64,000 bases of DNA from Heterotrichella gracilis (GCA_032358255.1 JAULBX010006997.1:58252-122251); one strand, 5' to 3'. Numbered from the stretch's first letter, positions 25,599-34,837 are shown. Translations and numbers: made by a program. Notes: generated by a model from the sequence alone, not told the origin.

Positions 25599-26911
25599 TG
25601 GCAACGAAAACTAAAACATATTCAGTTCATTCAGTCTTAGCTTTAATTGCTATTGCTGTGCCATTATTGCTGTCATTTATTCAAACGGATAATAAGCCTA
25701 ACTTAATTGGATTAGTGATCAGCGATGAGAAAGCTAAATTCACCTGGGCCGATTGGTTTGATGGAAGCTACCAAGAGCAGATGGAAGATTACAATAATGA
25801 TCATTGGGCCTTTAAAGAAACTTCCGTGCGTTTGAATAATCAATTTTATTACAAAGCCTTTAATCAAATTCGTGTGAATAATTTTGTGATCGGCAAACAA
25901 GATTATATTTTTAGTGAAGGCTATATCTTTTCTGCTTTTGGTGATGATCTGACGGAAGAGAAAAAAGTGGTTTCCTTATTAGAAAAAGCAAAAGTGATTC
26001 AGGATACCTTAAAGAAAAAAGGAATTGATCTGCTTTTGGTATACGCACCCGGAAAAGGAATGGGCTGCAAAGAGTTTGTGGAAGATAAATATGTACACGA
26101 GGTAAAGACTACCAATCATGATCTATACTCTACCAACAGCAAAAAACTGGGATTAAATTATTTAGATCTTTATACCTATTTCGAAAAATTAAAACCCGTT
26201 TCGCCTTATCCTCTGTTTCCAAAATTTGGACATCATTGGAGTTATTATGGTGAATGTTTGGCGATTGATACCATCATCAAACACATTGAGAAATTACACC
26301 AAGTTGATCTTCCTGCCTTTGTGATGGATAGTATTGAAGTGGTGGATACAGCTCGAAGCAGAGATGCAGACGTGTTAAAGAGCATGAACTTGTATTCTAA
26401 TCCGGCACAAAACATGAAGCTGGCCTATCCCAACATTAAATTTGAAGCTGATAGTTTAAAAAATACCACGAGGGTATTAACTATTTCGGATAGTTACTGG
26501 TATGGTCCGGTTTACATGGGAGTTCCACGTAATTGTTTTGCGGGTGGAGAGTTTTGGTACTATAATAACAGAGTGGTACCAACACGTGTGGCCGGTGAAA
26601 AAACGGAAGTCTGGGAACTGGATCTGAAAAAAGAAATTGAAAGTAATCAGGTTATCATGATCTTGTATTCTGACGGGAATCTCTCTAGCTTTGGAAACAC
26701 TTTTATTCCGGATGTTTATGAAATGTACACTTCGCCAAAAACCTATTACGAGCGTTATGAAAAAAACAAACAAATTCAGGTGTATGCCAAACAAGTGAGG
26801 GAAATTCCGGGCTTACTAAAAAAGGCGACACAAAAAAGTAAGAACTTACAAATACCATTGGACAGTGCCATTAAACTCGATGCCATGAAGATGGCGGGAA
26901 TGATCAAATAA
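25598..26911 (+). CDS. AlgJ/AlgX-like SGNH acetyltransferase partner of MBOAT
   Basis: This 437-residue protein has one N-terminal membrane helix or uncleaved signal (about 12-28) and an extracytoplasmic SGNH-like domain. GHHWSYYGE (near 210) supplies the His pattern of AlgX/AlgJ proteins, and TISDSYWYGP (near 297) supplies the likely catalytic serine. It probably moves acetyl groups from the MBOAT partner to a surface polymer. The genes overlap by one base, indicating translational coupling. Confidence 0.85.
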   Translation: MATKTKTYSVHSVLALIAIAVPLLLSFIQTDNKPNLIGLVISDEKAKFTWADWFDGSYQEQMEDYNNDHWAFKETSVRLNNQFYYKAFNQIRVNNFVIGKQDYIFSEGYIFSAFGDDLTEEKKVVSLLEKAKVIQDTLKKKGIDLLLVYAPGKGMGCKEFVEDKYVHEVKTTNHDLYSTNSKKLGLNYLDLYTYFEKLKPVSPYPLFPKFGHHWSYYGECLAIDTIIKHIEKLHQVDLPAFVMDSIEVVDTARSRDADVLKSMNLYSNPAQNMKLAYPNIKFEADSLKNTTRVLTISDSYWYGPVYMGVPRNCFAGGEFWYYNNRVVPTRVAGEKTEVWELDLKKEIESNQVIMILYSDGNLSSFGNTFIPDVYEMYTSPKTYYERYEKNKQIQVYAKQVREIPGLLKKATQKSKNLQIPLDSAIKLDAMKMAGMIK

Positions 26912-26927
26912 ATTAAAAATTAAGAAT
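26911..26927. repeat. AT-rich dispersed repeat word
   Basis: The 17-mer AATTAAAAATTAAGAAT here is identical to 21504-21520 in the inverted repeat framing the four-helix-bundle gene. It sits in the short gap before the S46 peptidase gene. Confidence 0.55.
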
Positions 26928-26932
26928 TGAAA

Positions 26933-29083
26933 ATGAAGAATAGAATTGGAGTGATGTTAGTGCTTATTTCTTTTTTAGGAAAGGCCGACGAAGGAATGTG
27001 GATGCCTCAATTGATAGAGGCTCTCAATATAAAAGATATGAAAGCCAATGGCTTTAAACTGACAGCAAAAGATATATACGATATCAACAAGGCCAGCATG
27101 AAAGATGCGGTGGCCATTTTTGGCGGAGGATGTACTTCGGAGGTCATTTCTGACAAAGGTTTGATCTTAACCAATCACCATTGCGGATTTGGCGCCATAG
27201 CCGGTTTGAGTACTGTTGAGAATGATTATTTGAAGAACGGATTTTTTGCCATGAATCAAAATCAGGAGATCTATTGCAAAGGATTAACCGTGACGTTTAT
27301 TAAGCGTATTGATGATGTTACCGGAAAAGTACTTGCCAATTTTAAACCCGGCTTCTCTGAATTGCAAAAAGATTCCACCATCTTAGCAAACATTAAAACG
27401 ATTGAAGCAGAGTCAAAAAAAGGAACACATTACGATGTTTTTATTCGCGCCTTTTCTTATGGCAATGAATATTTTTTGTTTACTACCGAGGTGTTTAAGG
27501 ATATTCGATTAGTAGGAGCTCCACCTGAAAGTATTGGGAAATTTGGTGGCGAAACAGACAATTGGGTGTGGCCTCGTCACAATGCTGATTTCAGTATGTT
27601 TCGAATTTATGCCGGTAAAGAAAATAAACCGGCCGAATTTTCAGCCGATAATGTTCCGTACAAACCAGCTTATTCTTTTCCTATTTCGTTAAAAGGAGCA
27701 GAACAAGGTGATTTTACCATGGTATATGGTTTTCCGGGTCGCACGCAGGAATATCTTACCTCCTATGCAGTTGAATTGTTAGTGAATCAACAAGATCCTA
27801 TTCGTGTGAAGTTGCGTGAAAAACGTCTTTCCATCATGGAAGCCGATATGAAAAAGAATGATACCCTTCGTCTGATGTACACCAACCGTTATGCGAATGT
27901 CGCCAATGCCTATAAAAAATGGAAAGGGGAAGTTCAGGGATTACAGAAATCGGATGCCATCACTAAAAAACAGAATCAGGAAATTAGTTTTATGCAAGCT
28001 ATTTCTAAAGACCCTGTTAAAAAGGAGAAATTTAACGGCCTGTTCAATGAACTTAGAAAAGTATATGCTGATTATGCCGGTTTAAGTTTTCAATATGATT
28101 ATTTTACCGAGTGTTTATGGGGGGTTGATGGACTCCGTTTTGCTTCAAACTTTACCAATGTATTTGCCGAATTAAAAAAGAAACAAAGTGGAAAGGAAAA
28201 TAAATTTGCGGAGGTATTAAAAAATAACACACCAGCCTTGCCATTTAAAAATTACAATAAGGAAACAGATAAAAAATTGTTTCAGGCTATGATGGAAATG
28301 TATGGCGCTGACGTAGAGAGTAGTTTGATGCCTTTTTATCTCGATTCAATGGTAAAAGCAAATAATTACAACATAACCGCAGTAACTGAGTATATCTACT
28401 CAAATTCGGCATTTGTTGACAATGCCAAAGCCAAGGCCATGTTTTCCGATTTTGAAACTAATGCCGCACAATACGAAAAAGACCCAATGTATTTACTGGC
28501 AAAAGCAATTAGTCAACACTATCAGAAAACGGTTATTCCACAATTGGCCTATTACGACAAGCAGATCAGTTTTATTCAAAAAGAATATGTTCAGGCTTTG
28601 AGAGAAACCATGACGACAAAAAAGTATTATCCGGATGCAAATGGTACCATGCGTGTTTCATTTGGTAAGGTGGCAGGTTACAGTGGGAAAGATGGCGTTG
28701 AATATTTACATTATACAACACTGGATGGTTTGGTTGAAAAGAACAAAACAGGTGAAGAAGATTTTTACGTAAAGCCTCGTTTACTCGAATTACATGCTAA
28801 AAAAGATTACGGACCTTACGCAGATAAGAACGGTAAATTACGCACGGCTTTTATTGCCAGCAATCATACAACCGGTGGTAATAGCGGTAGTCCGGTATTA
28901 AATGCCAAGGGCGAATTAATTGGAACTAATTTTGACAGAAACTGGGAAGGGACCATGAGCGATATTATGTACAATGGAAGTTTTTGTCGGAATATTACCT
29001 TAGACATTCATTACACTTTGTGGATAGTAGATAAATATGCCGGTGCCGGGTATTTATTAAAGGAAATGAAAATTAGAAAGTAA
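26933..29083 (+). CDS. S46 dipeptidyl-peptidase, DPP11 type (Asp/Glu-specific)
   Basis: This 716-residue protein starts with a signal peptide (ending near GKADEG). The S46 catalytic set is visible: the TNHHCGFG histidine (82-83), an Asp in the GGETDNWVWPRHNADF region, and Ser651 in TTGGNSGSP. Arg669, in FDRNWEGTMSD, is 18 residues after the serine. In DPP11 an arginine at this spot selects acidic P1 residues, while DPP7 has glycine, so Asp/Glu specificity is expected. It acts in the periplasm on peptides. A TTG at 26927 lies two codons upstream; ATG at 26933 is preferred. Confidence 0.93.
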   Translation: MKNRIGVMLVLISFLGKADEGMWMPQLIEALNIKDMKANGFKLTAKDIYDINKASMKDAVAIFGGGCTSEVISDKGLILTNHHCGFGAIAGLSTVENDYLKNGFFAMNQNQEIYCKGLTVTFIKRIDDVTGKVLANFKPGFSELQKDSTILANIKTIEAESKKGTHYDVFIRAFSYGNEYFLFTTEVFKDIRLVGAPPESIGKFGGETDNWVWPRHNADFSMFRIYAGKENKPAEFSADNVPYKPAYSFPISLKGAEQGDFTMVYGFPGRTQEYLTSYAVELLVNQQDPIRVKLREKRLSIMEADMKKNDTLRLMYTNRYANVANAYKKWKGEVQGLQKSDAITKKQNQEISFMQAISKDPVKKEKFNGLFNELRKVYADYAGLSFQYDYFTECLWGVDGLRFASNFTNVFAELKKKQSGKENKFAEVLKNNTPALPFKNYNKETDKKLFQAMMEMYGADVESSLMPFYLDSMVKANNYNITAVTEYIYSNSAFVDNAKAKAMFSDFETNAAQYEKDPMYLLAKAISQHYQKTVIPQLAYYDKQISFIQKEYVQALRETMTTKKYYPDANGTMRVSFGKVAGYSGKDGVEYLHYTTLDGLVEKNKTGEEDFYVKPRLLELHAKKDYGPYADKNGKLRTAFIASNHTTGGNSGSPVLNAKGELIGTNFDRNWEGTMSDIMYNGSFCRNITLDIHYTLWIVDKYAGAGYLLKEMKIRK

Positions 29084-29107
29084 TAAGCGAATACTATTTC
29101 TTTAAAA

Positions 29108-30379
29108 ATGACGGAAAAAAAAGGCCAATCCTCGAAGGTCATTGATATGACTGATACTCCTGTGGTGCCTTTCACGTCATATCAAAAGTTCATCATTGTT
29201 CTGCTGGCTCTGCTTCAATTTACGGTTGTACTCGATTTTATGATCTTATCACCATTAGGAGATATTTTGATGAAGTCGCTAAGTATGAGTACCCGGCAAT
29301 TTGGTTCAGTGGTTTCTGCCTACGCGATCAGTGCCGGCGTTTCAGGATTTCTAACGGCCGGTTTTGCCGATAAATTTGACCGAAAAAAAATATTGGTCTT
29401 TTTTTATTTTGGATTTATTATTGGCACTATTTATTGTGGATTAGCCAATTCGTATGAGTCACTTTTTTTAGCCAGGATCATTACCGGTTTGTTTGGCGGG
29501 GTCATTGGTTCCATTGGAATGGCGATCATTACTGATCTGTTTAGTTTGAATCAAAGGGGTAGAGTGTTGGCATACGTACAAATGGCCTTTGCAGGAAGTC
29601 AGATCTTAGGTGTGCCAATAGGTTTATTAATTGCGAATCATTGGGACTGGCATGCCACCTTTTTTATGGTTGTGATTTTGGCGATATTGATTGGAATTGC
29701 AGTAGTATGGAAACTAAAACCTTTAACTGATCATTTAAAATTACAATCAGATAAAAATGCAGCCGAGCATTTATGGCACACCATCAAAAAGAAAAATTAC
29801 CGCATTGGATTTATTGCTACCGCCATGTTATCGATGGGAGGCTTTTTGATCATGCCCTTCACAACAGCCTTTATTGTAAACAATGTTGGAATCCTGCAAT
29901 CTGATTTACCTATGATCTTTTTGTTTACCGGAATTGCTTCTATTGTCATCATGCCTTTTATTGGCAGAATGACTGACCGGTTTCAGAAGATCAAGATCTT
30001 TGCCATCGGTACCCTAGTTGCCGCTATTATGGTTGTTATTTACACGAATTTAACTCCCGTTCCTTTGTGGTTGGTTATTGTGATCAATATGGTTTTATTT
30101 ATGGGTATTATGAGCCGTATGATTCCGGCTACTGCATTAAATTCTGCTGTGCCTGAGGCATATGATCGCGGAGCCTATATGAGTATCAATTCATCTTTGC
30201 AACAAATGGCAGGCGGTTTGGCGGCTCTATTTGCAGGTTTTGTGGTGTTTCAACCCGGACCATCTGCTCCGATTCAGAATTTTGATATTCTGGGCTACAT
30301 TATGGTAGGAGTATTTGTGTGGTGTCTTTACCTTGTTTATCGAGTAAGTGAGTTGGTGAAGAAAAAGCCGGTGAAGTAA
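29108..30379 (+). CDS. MFS transporter
   Basis: This 423-residue protein has about 12 membrane helices and MFS motif A between helices 2 and 3 (GFADKFDRKKIL, near 85-96). The LDFMILSPLGD segment in helix 1 and the general layout fit drug/proton antiporters or arabinose-efflux-like permeases. It starts 24 bases after the DPP11 gene. It might export or import products of that peptidase, but the family level does not show this. Confidence 0.85.
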   Translation: MTEKKGQSSKVIDMTDTPVVPFTSYQKFIIVLLALLQFTVVLDFMILSPLGDILMKSLSMSTRQFGSVVSAYAISAGVSGFLTAGFADKFDRKKILVFFYFGFIIGTIYCGLANSYESLFLARIITGLFGGVIGSIGMAIITDLFSLNQRGRVLAYVQMAFAGSQILGVPIGLLIANHWDWHATFFMVVILAILIGIAVVWKLKPLTDHLKLQSDKNAAEHLWHTIKKKNYRIGFIATAMLSMGGFLIMPFTTAFIVNNVGILQSDLPMIFLFTGIASIVIMPFIGRMTDRFQKIKIFAIGTLVAAIMVVIYTNLTPVPLWLVIVINMVLFMGIMSRMIPATALNSAVPEAYDRGAYMSINSSLQQMAGGLAALFAGFVVFQPGPSAPIQNFDILGYIMVGVFVWCLYLVYRVSELVKKKPVK

Positions 30380-30385
30380 CGTATG

Positions 30386-30892
30386 TTACTGGTATTTGTT
30401 TAATTGAATTGCGAAGAAATTAATTTTTGTCTTAACCTCTTCACTCATATCTTCTTCTTCTATCCAAGTATGAACATGTCCACAATAGTTCATTCCCAGG
30501 TACTCAGCACTTAATTGAAAAGGCACGAAAAAACCCTCCACTTCAGCTTCTTCAGAACCACAAGATATGATCGCTAAATTTTTACCTCGTAATTTTCTTC
30601 CTGTTTCTTTTTCTGTTTTTAAACAGTCCGTAATTCTATCTAAAAAGTTTTTAAGTAGGCCACTCATTGAATACCAATAAACGGGTGTTGCAAAAATTAT
30701 CAAGTCATAGTCTACGATTTCACGCATCAAGGACAAAAAATCGTCCTCGTGTTTCGTGATATAGTCATAAGGCTTAATTTTTTTTAATTGTAAGTCAATG
30801 ACATGAGATGAATGGGCAGATGTGAAAAATTCTACTATCTTATGGGTGTTGCCCTGACTTCTATAGCTGCATTGAAGGATAACGGTTTTCAT
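30386..30892 (-). CDS. Flavodoxin-like NAD(P)H-dependent oxidoreductase
   Basis: This 168-residue flavodoxin-fold protein starts with a phosphate-loop-like SYRSQGNTHKI. ATPVYWYSMSGLLKNFLDRI (about 68-87) is the signature of the FMN-dependent iron-sulfur-flavoprotein and NADPH-reductase relatives. It probably reduces quinones or other small acceptors. ATG at 30892 is preferred to the GTG two codons upstream. It is convergent with the MFS gene, six bases apart, and followed on its strand by small proteins of the stress type. Confidence 0.85.
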   Translation of the reverse strand: MKTVILQCSYRSQGNTHKIVEFFTSAHSSHVIDLQLKKIKPYDYITKHEDDFLSLMREIVDYDLIIFATPVYWYSMSGLLKNFLDRITDCLKTEKETGRKLRGKNLAIISCGSEEAEVEGFFVPFQLSAEYLGMNYCGHVHTWIEEEDMSEEVKTKINFFAIQLNKYQ

Positions 30893-30930
30893 TGACACGA
30901 TCGGAAATTTGTTGACTTATTAAAAATAGT

Positions 30931-31353
30931 TCACACGAATTTACGTTCACTTTCTTTTATTTCCAGGTCATTTATGCTGGCAAATCTTTTTTGCATCAAC
31001 CCGTTCGCATCAAATTCCCAGTTTTCATTGCCATAAGCTCTATACCATTGTCCGGATTCATTTTGGTATTCGTATTCAAATCTCACGGCAATGCGATTCG
31101 CTGTATAGGCCCATAATTCTTTTTTTAGTTTATAGTGTTTTTCTTTTTGCCATTTGTTTTTTAAAAAGGTGATGATCTCATCTCTTCCATGAATGAACTG
31201 ATTGCGGTTACGCCATTCACTGTCTATGGTGTAAGCTTTTGATACCCGCTCCGGATCTTTGCTATTCCAGGCATCTTCAGCCATTTGGATTTTTTGTTTG
31301 GCCGTTTCTTCCGTGAATGGAGGAAGGGGAAATTTTTTTTCTTCTGTTTGCAT
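30931..31353 (-). CDS. DUF1348 / NTF2-like protein
   Basis: This 140-residue protein matches the DUF1348 branch of the NTF2-like superfamily: [36 protein letters not shown], then [26 protein letters not shown]2-like folds form a cone-shaped pocket used by isomerases and binding proteins, but this branch has no known reaction. It is the middle gene of a short minus-strand run with a VOC protein, a DoxX-like protein and a flavodoxin-like reductase. Confidence 0.88.
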   Translation of the reverse strand: MQTEEKKFPLPPFTEETAKQKIQMAEDAWNSKDPERVSKAYTIDSEWRNRNQFIHGRDEIITFLKNKWQKEKHYKLKKELWAYTANRIAVRFEYEYQNESGQWYRAYGNENWEFDANGLMQKRFASINDLEIKESERKFV

Positions 31354-31371
31354 CGGTAGGGAATTTAAAAT

Positions 31372-31800
31372 TTAAGCTTTTAAAAGAGTTTCGATGTCAA
31401 ATTTTTTCATTTTCATAAAGGCTTCCGTCACTCGAGGCGCACGTATAGGATCATTCATTAAATCACCCAGAATGGAAGGCACAATTTGCCAGGAAATTCC
31501 GTATTTATCTTTGAGCCAGCCACACATACTTTCATTGCCTTCAGCTGTTAATCTGTCCCAATACAGATCAATTTCTTCCTGTGTGTCGCAATTCACAACA
31601 AATGAAACGGACTCATTAAACTCAAATTTTTTTCGTCCATTGAGGGCCATAAACTTTGTTCCTCTTAGTTCGAACATCACCACAAAAGGGTTTTCTGAAA
31701 GAATGGAGGAGTTTTTAAAAACCGAGCAATAGAATGTTGCCGCCTCTTTGGCCTTATTTTCAAACCACAAGCAGGGATATAAGTTCGTTGATTCTTGCAT
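31372..31800 (-). CDS. PhnB-like VOC-family protein
   Basis: This 142-residue protein has the YPCLWFENKAKEAATFYCSVFKNS opening and the CGWLKDKYGISWQIVP segment of the PhnB/3-demethylubiquinone-methyltransferase-like branch of vicinal-oxygen-chelate proteins. Members bind a metal and small ligands, but their reaction is mostly unknown. It starts 2 bases after the DoxX-like gene ends, suggesting one transcript. Confidence 0.88.
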   Translation of the reverse strand: MQESTNLYPCLWFENKAKEAATFYCSVFKNSSILSENPFVVMFELRGTKFMALNGRKKFEFNESVSFVVNCDTQEEIDLYWDRLTAEGNESMCGWLKDKYGISWQIVPSILGDLMNDPIRAPRVTEAFMKMKKFDIETLLKA

Positions 31801-31802
31801 GT

Positions 31803-32174
31803 CTAAGTGTTTGCCTGTAAGAGTTTTCTGTTATAAACATAAGAGGTAATTCCTAAGATAAATGGAAGCAACATAAAAACGATACTGGCATTAAGCTCTT
31901 CCACAGCCAGAATGGAATAAAGGGCGCCAATCAGGTCAAAAAATAATCCGGCGTAAGCCCATTCTTTGATGCGGGGAAAACCCGGAATTAATATGGCGAT
32001 ACTCCCCAATAATTTGGCGATGCCGATAAATACAATGAAGTATTCGGGGTAGCCCAATTTACTGATAAAAGCAACGGCTCCGGGTTCAAGAAATATATCA
32101 GGAATAGCCGTAAAGGTCATGAATGCAGCGAAAAGAGAAGTGCTGATCCAATAAACAAGTTTTATTCTTTTCAT
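31803..32174 (-). CDS. DoxX-like membrane protein
   Basis: This 123-residue protein has four membrane helices and the DoxX-family pattern: SKLGYPEYFIVFIGIAKLLGSIAILIPGFPRIKEWAYAG. Family members accompany oxidoreductases and stress proteins, but their function is not settled. It heads a run of four minus-strand genes with small gaps (DoxX, VOC, DUF1348, flavodoxin-like). Confidence 0.85.
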   Translation of the reverse strand: MKRIKLVYWISTSLFAAFMTFTAIPDIFLEPGAVAFISKLGYPEYFIVFIGIAKLLGSIAILIPGFPRIKEWAYAGLFFDLIGALYSILAVEELNASIVFMLLPFILGITSYVYNRKLLQANT

Positions 32175-32222
32175 GATTTAGAGGGTTGGTAGACAAATGT
32201 GGTAAATAAAATCTAGTCTATC

Positions 32223-32257
32223 AAAAAAAAAGGCCGGTGATGATTCACCGACCTTTT
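32223..32257 (-). terminator. Terminator after the outer-membrane barrel gene
   Basis: A 13-bp stem with one mismatch (32228-32240 with 32245-32257; core CGGTGA/TCACCG) has a 4-nt loop. On the minus strand it is followed by a run of at least six T residues. It closes the barrel gene that ends at 32284. Confidence 0.88.
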
Positions 32258-32283
32258 AAGGGATCTAAAGTGGCAGAAAGCTA

Positions 32284-33252
32284 TTACATGTTTTCCCAAT
32301 TTATTTTTATACCAAAATTTGTTTGCCAATAGGCGGAATTAAAGGTGCCTAACTCAGGAATAGAAGTGGAATTAATTCCAGGTCTGAATTCACAAAATAG
32401 GTGTGTGCGTTTCCAGAAGGCTCTTTTTTTACCAATTCTGAAATCAACTCCAAGTGGAATATAAGCGCCAAATGCGGTATTGTTTTTATTTCTGAATGTT
32501 TCTGTATAACTGGTAACCTCTGATTCAGGGGGAGCAGAGTTGTAAAAACTAACATAGAAGGGATAGGAAGAAGCCTGATTAGTTGAAGCAGATGTTTTTC
32601 CATCGGTCTCAGTGTAAGCATAATTCGAATAATTGATTTGGGTCTTGGCGTTTAATGAAACACCGGCATTTATACCAAATCCGGAATAAAATGACCAACG
32701 TGCTTTTCCGTCTGTTCTAAATATCAAAGAGAGATCAAGACGAATTTGTTGTGAATTATACATCATGTTATAGTTACGCTGTGAAACAGAGTCGACAAAA
32801 ATTTCCGTTCCGGTTTGGTAAGAAAGAAGTGTATCGTATCGTTTGTTTGTGGACTGGTATAATCCTGATGAAAAATTGGCGCTATTAAAGTAGCTAAAAC
32901 CTGCGCGTAATATTGGGTTTGGTTTGTAAGATGACTTATCTTTTTTACCAAATCGCATACCTAACAGAATAGAAAAATTACTACTGCCATTGATAGCGTA
33001 TGATTCAGATTGACTGTATTGACTTAGATCTGCCTTAAGCAGTTTTGAATCGGGTGCCAGTTTGCTATAGTCGGCTATGCTGACATATTGACTAGTTCCA
33101 ACCATAAATCCTCCTAAAACAGATACTTCGCACACATCTACTTTTTTAATTGCTTGTGGTGGAATTAAAGTTGTGGAAGGTGTTTCCTGAGCTGTTAGAT
33201 TATTTAGTCCACTCACTAGCAGAGTGCCGACCAAAAAAAATGTATTTTTCAT
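32284..33252 (-). CDS. Outer-membrane beta-barrel protein
   Basis: This 322-residue protein has a signal peptide (1 to about 22, ending NLTAQ). The beta-strand-rich body has alternating hydrophobic and polar residues and ends with a short strand (NFGIKINWENM). It looks like the small barrel proteins (PF13568 type) common in Bacteroidota. No ligand or role is evident. It is a monocistronic gene with its own -7 box, leader hairpin and terminator. Confidence 0.75.
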   Translation of the reverse strand: MKNTFFLVGTLLVSGLNNLTAQETPSTTLIPPQAIKKVDVCEVSVLGGFMVGTSQYVSIADYSKLAPDSKLLKADLSQYSQSESYAINGSSNFSILLGMRFGKKDKSSYKPNPILRAGFSYFNSANFSSGLYQSTNKRYDTLLSYQTGTEIFVDSVSQRNYNMMYNSQQIRLDLSLIFRTDGKARWSFYSGFGINAGVSLNAKTQINYSNYAYTETDGKTSASTNQASSYPFYVSFYNSAPPESEVTSYTETFRNKNNTAFGAYIPLGVDFRIGKKRAFWKRTHLFCEFRPGINSTSIPELGTFNSAYWQTNFGIKINWENM

Positions 33253-33299
33253 TTTGATTTGATTTTGTTTAGTTACGATTCGAATTATCTTTTATTGTG

Positions 33300-33338
33300 A
33301 TTTAGCTTAATATCAAGCTAAATTATTTCACAAAGGTA
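33300..33338 (-). promoter_or_regulatory. -7 box with inverted repeat just downstream (barrel gene)
   Basis: TACCTTTG (33331-33338, minus strand) fits TAnnTTTG exactly. The expected transcript start falls a few bases further along, and an inverted repeat (ATTTAGCTT arms, 6-nt spacer) occupies roughly the first 25 transcribed bases. That is a classic place for an operator or a protective 5' hairpin. Confidence 0.45.
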
Positions 33339-33558
33339 ATGCTCATTCTTACATAAATCTATTTTTTAACAATGATGTTAATCATGTGATGATTTATGGC
33401 TATTTAGCTGTGTAGGCTTGATAATACATGAGTTTTGAACGAGACTTTTAAATAGGTTCACTAAGATTTTCTCGCCATAAGGAGTAATAAAATTGATTTA
33501 ATTTTAATTAAAAAATAACTCAGCGAATAATAAGATTAATTTAACAAAAATGTCAAAA

Positions 33559-33589
33559 TTTGAGCTCTTTATTGTTCTACCTTTATTTG
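33559..33589 (+). promoter_or_regulatory. Promoter candidate for the CUB/PKD T9SS gene
   Basis: TTTG (33559-33562), 19 bases, then TTTATTTG (33582-33589; 7 of 8 with TAnnTTTG) match the Bacteroidota vegetative promoter in content and spacing. The start codon is 17 bases further on. Confidence 0.55.
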
Positions 33590-33605
33590 CAAAAAAAACA
33601 CCATC

Positions 33606-34775
33606 ATGAAACAAAAATTACTTTTATTTTTTCTAACTATTACTTTTTTAACCGGCAAGAGCCAGGTTTATTACATGTGCTCGAGTTCGGCTTCAGTTAG
33701 TACCGCCAGTTTCGGTACGCTTTACGATTCGGGTGGTTCAAGCGGTAACTATTACAGTTATGAAAACTGTGCTTTTCTCATCAAAACAAGTTGTCCGGGT
33801 AATATCACCATTAATTTTACCTCCTTTAGTACAGAATTGAATTACGATTATCTGACTGTATACAACGGTAGCACAACCGCTTCGCCGGTACTTGGCAGCT
33901 ATTGGGGCACAGGCACCTTGCCTCCTATGACTGCTACTTCCGGATTTATGTTAATTACCTTTTATTCGGACGGAAGTGGCAACTATAGCGGATTTACAGC
34001 TAATTGGAGTTTCAGTAACCCAACTTGTCCGCCACAAGCTAATTTTAATATGAACACTAACTCATGCCAGGGTAAAGTTATTTTTACGGACGCTACGACA
34101 TTTAATCCAACTTCGTGGTTATGGAATTTTGGCGATGGAGCTGCATCAACTCTGCAAAACCCGGTTCATACCTATACAATGGCCGGAAGCTATAATGTTA
34201 ACCTAATATCAGGTAACAATAATGGCACTACCAACATCACAAAACTGGTGACGGTTAATCCAATTAATTTTGCCATAGGTTACAATGGTTTTCCACTCTT
34301 GAATTCTGCGATTAGTTTTACAACGGATAATTCCACCGCACAGGTGTATACCTGGAATTTTGGGGATGGAGGTTTGGCCGGTTCAGCAAATGCCATTCAT
34401 ACCTACACATCAATGGGAACATACACGGTATCCTTAACAATAGCCTCCGGAACATGCGTCGCAACGTCAACCTTACAGGTGGTGATCAAAGACGGTGTCG
34501 GAATATCTGATAATCAGAGTCTGTCATATCAGGCATCTGTCTTTCCTAATCCATTCAATTCAACGACGCAATTAGGTGTTCAAGTCACAAGTGATTCCCA
34601 TCTACAAATAATGGTGGTCAACCAATTGGGTCAATTAGTGAAGGTAGTGAATGATAAAACATTAACCACAGGTGAATATACCTTTGATTTAGTTGAACTA
34701 CCCGCGGGAATTTATTATGTAACAATTAAAAACGGAAACTTGGTTCAAACACTAAAATTGATTTCTATAGAGTAA
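33606..34775 (+). CDS. Secreted CUB and PKD protein with T9SS sorting domain
   Basis: This 389-residue protein has a signal peptide (1-19, ending GKSQ) and a CUB-like domain (about 22-138) with the pattern NYYSYENCAFLI, LNYDYLTVYNG and FYSDGSGNYSGF. Two PKD domains follow (WNFGDG near residues 175 and 253), then a type A T9SS sorting domain (about 310-389; FPNPFNSTTQL, GIYYVTI). CUB domains bind proteins or glycans and are typical of secreted proteins, so an adhesive or protein-binding surface role is likely. Monocistronic, with promoter and terminator candidates on both sides. Confidence 0.88.
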   Translation: MKQKLLLFFLTITFLTGKSQVYYMCSSSASVSTASFGTLYDSGGSSGNYYSYENCAFLIKTSCPGNITINFTSFSTELNYDYLTVYNGSTTASPVLGSYWGTGTLPPMTATSGFMLITFYSDGSGNYSGFTANWSFSNPTCPPQANFNMNTNSCQGKVIFTDATTFNPTSWLWNFGDGAASTLQNPVHTYTMAGSYNVNLISGNNNGTTNITKLVTVNPINFAIGYNGFPLLNSAISFTTDNSTAQVYTWNFGDGGLAGSANAIHTYTSMGTYTVSLTIASGTCVATSTLQVVIKDGVGISDNQSLSYQASVFPNPFNSTTQLGVQVTSDSHLQIMVVNQLGQLVKVVNDKTLTTGEYTFDLVELPAGIYYVTIKNGNLVQTLKLISIE

Positions 34776-34800
34776 TAACTTTAGACTTATTGACTAAAGA

Positions 34801-34837
34801 AAAAAACACGTTTCCAAAGGAGGCGTGTTTTTTTTTT
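34801..34837 (+). terminator. Terminator after the CUB/PKD gene
   Basis: AAAAAACACG (34801-34810) pairs with CGTG and the following T-run (34824-34837) around a 13-nt loop that can itself form TCC/GGA pairs. Its A- and T-rich feet allow use on both strands, and the genes on either side converge. Confidence 0.8.

Larger units (their letters stand above)
33253..33605. other. Regulatory intergenic region between divergent surface-protein genes
   Basis: These 353 bases contain, for the minus-strand barrel gene, a perfect -7 box TACCTTTG (33331-33338) and a 9-bp inverted repeat (33300-33308 with 33315-33323). For the plus-strand CUB/PKD gene they contain a TTTG-N19-TTTATTTG promoter-like pair (33559-33589). 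The middle part is plain AT-rich DNA and I see no gene. Confidence 0.5.
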
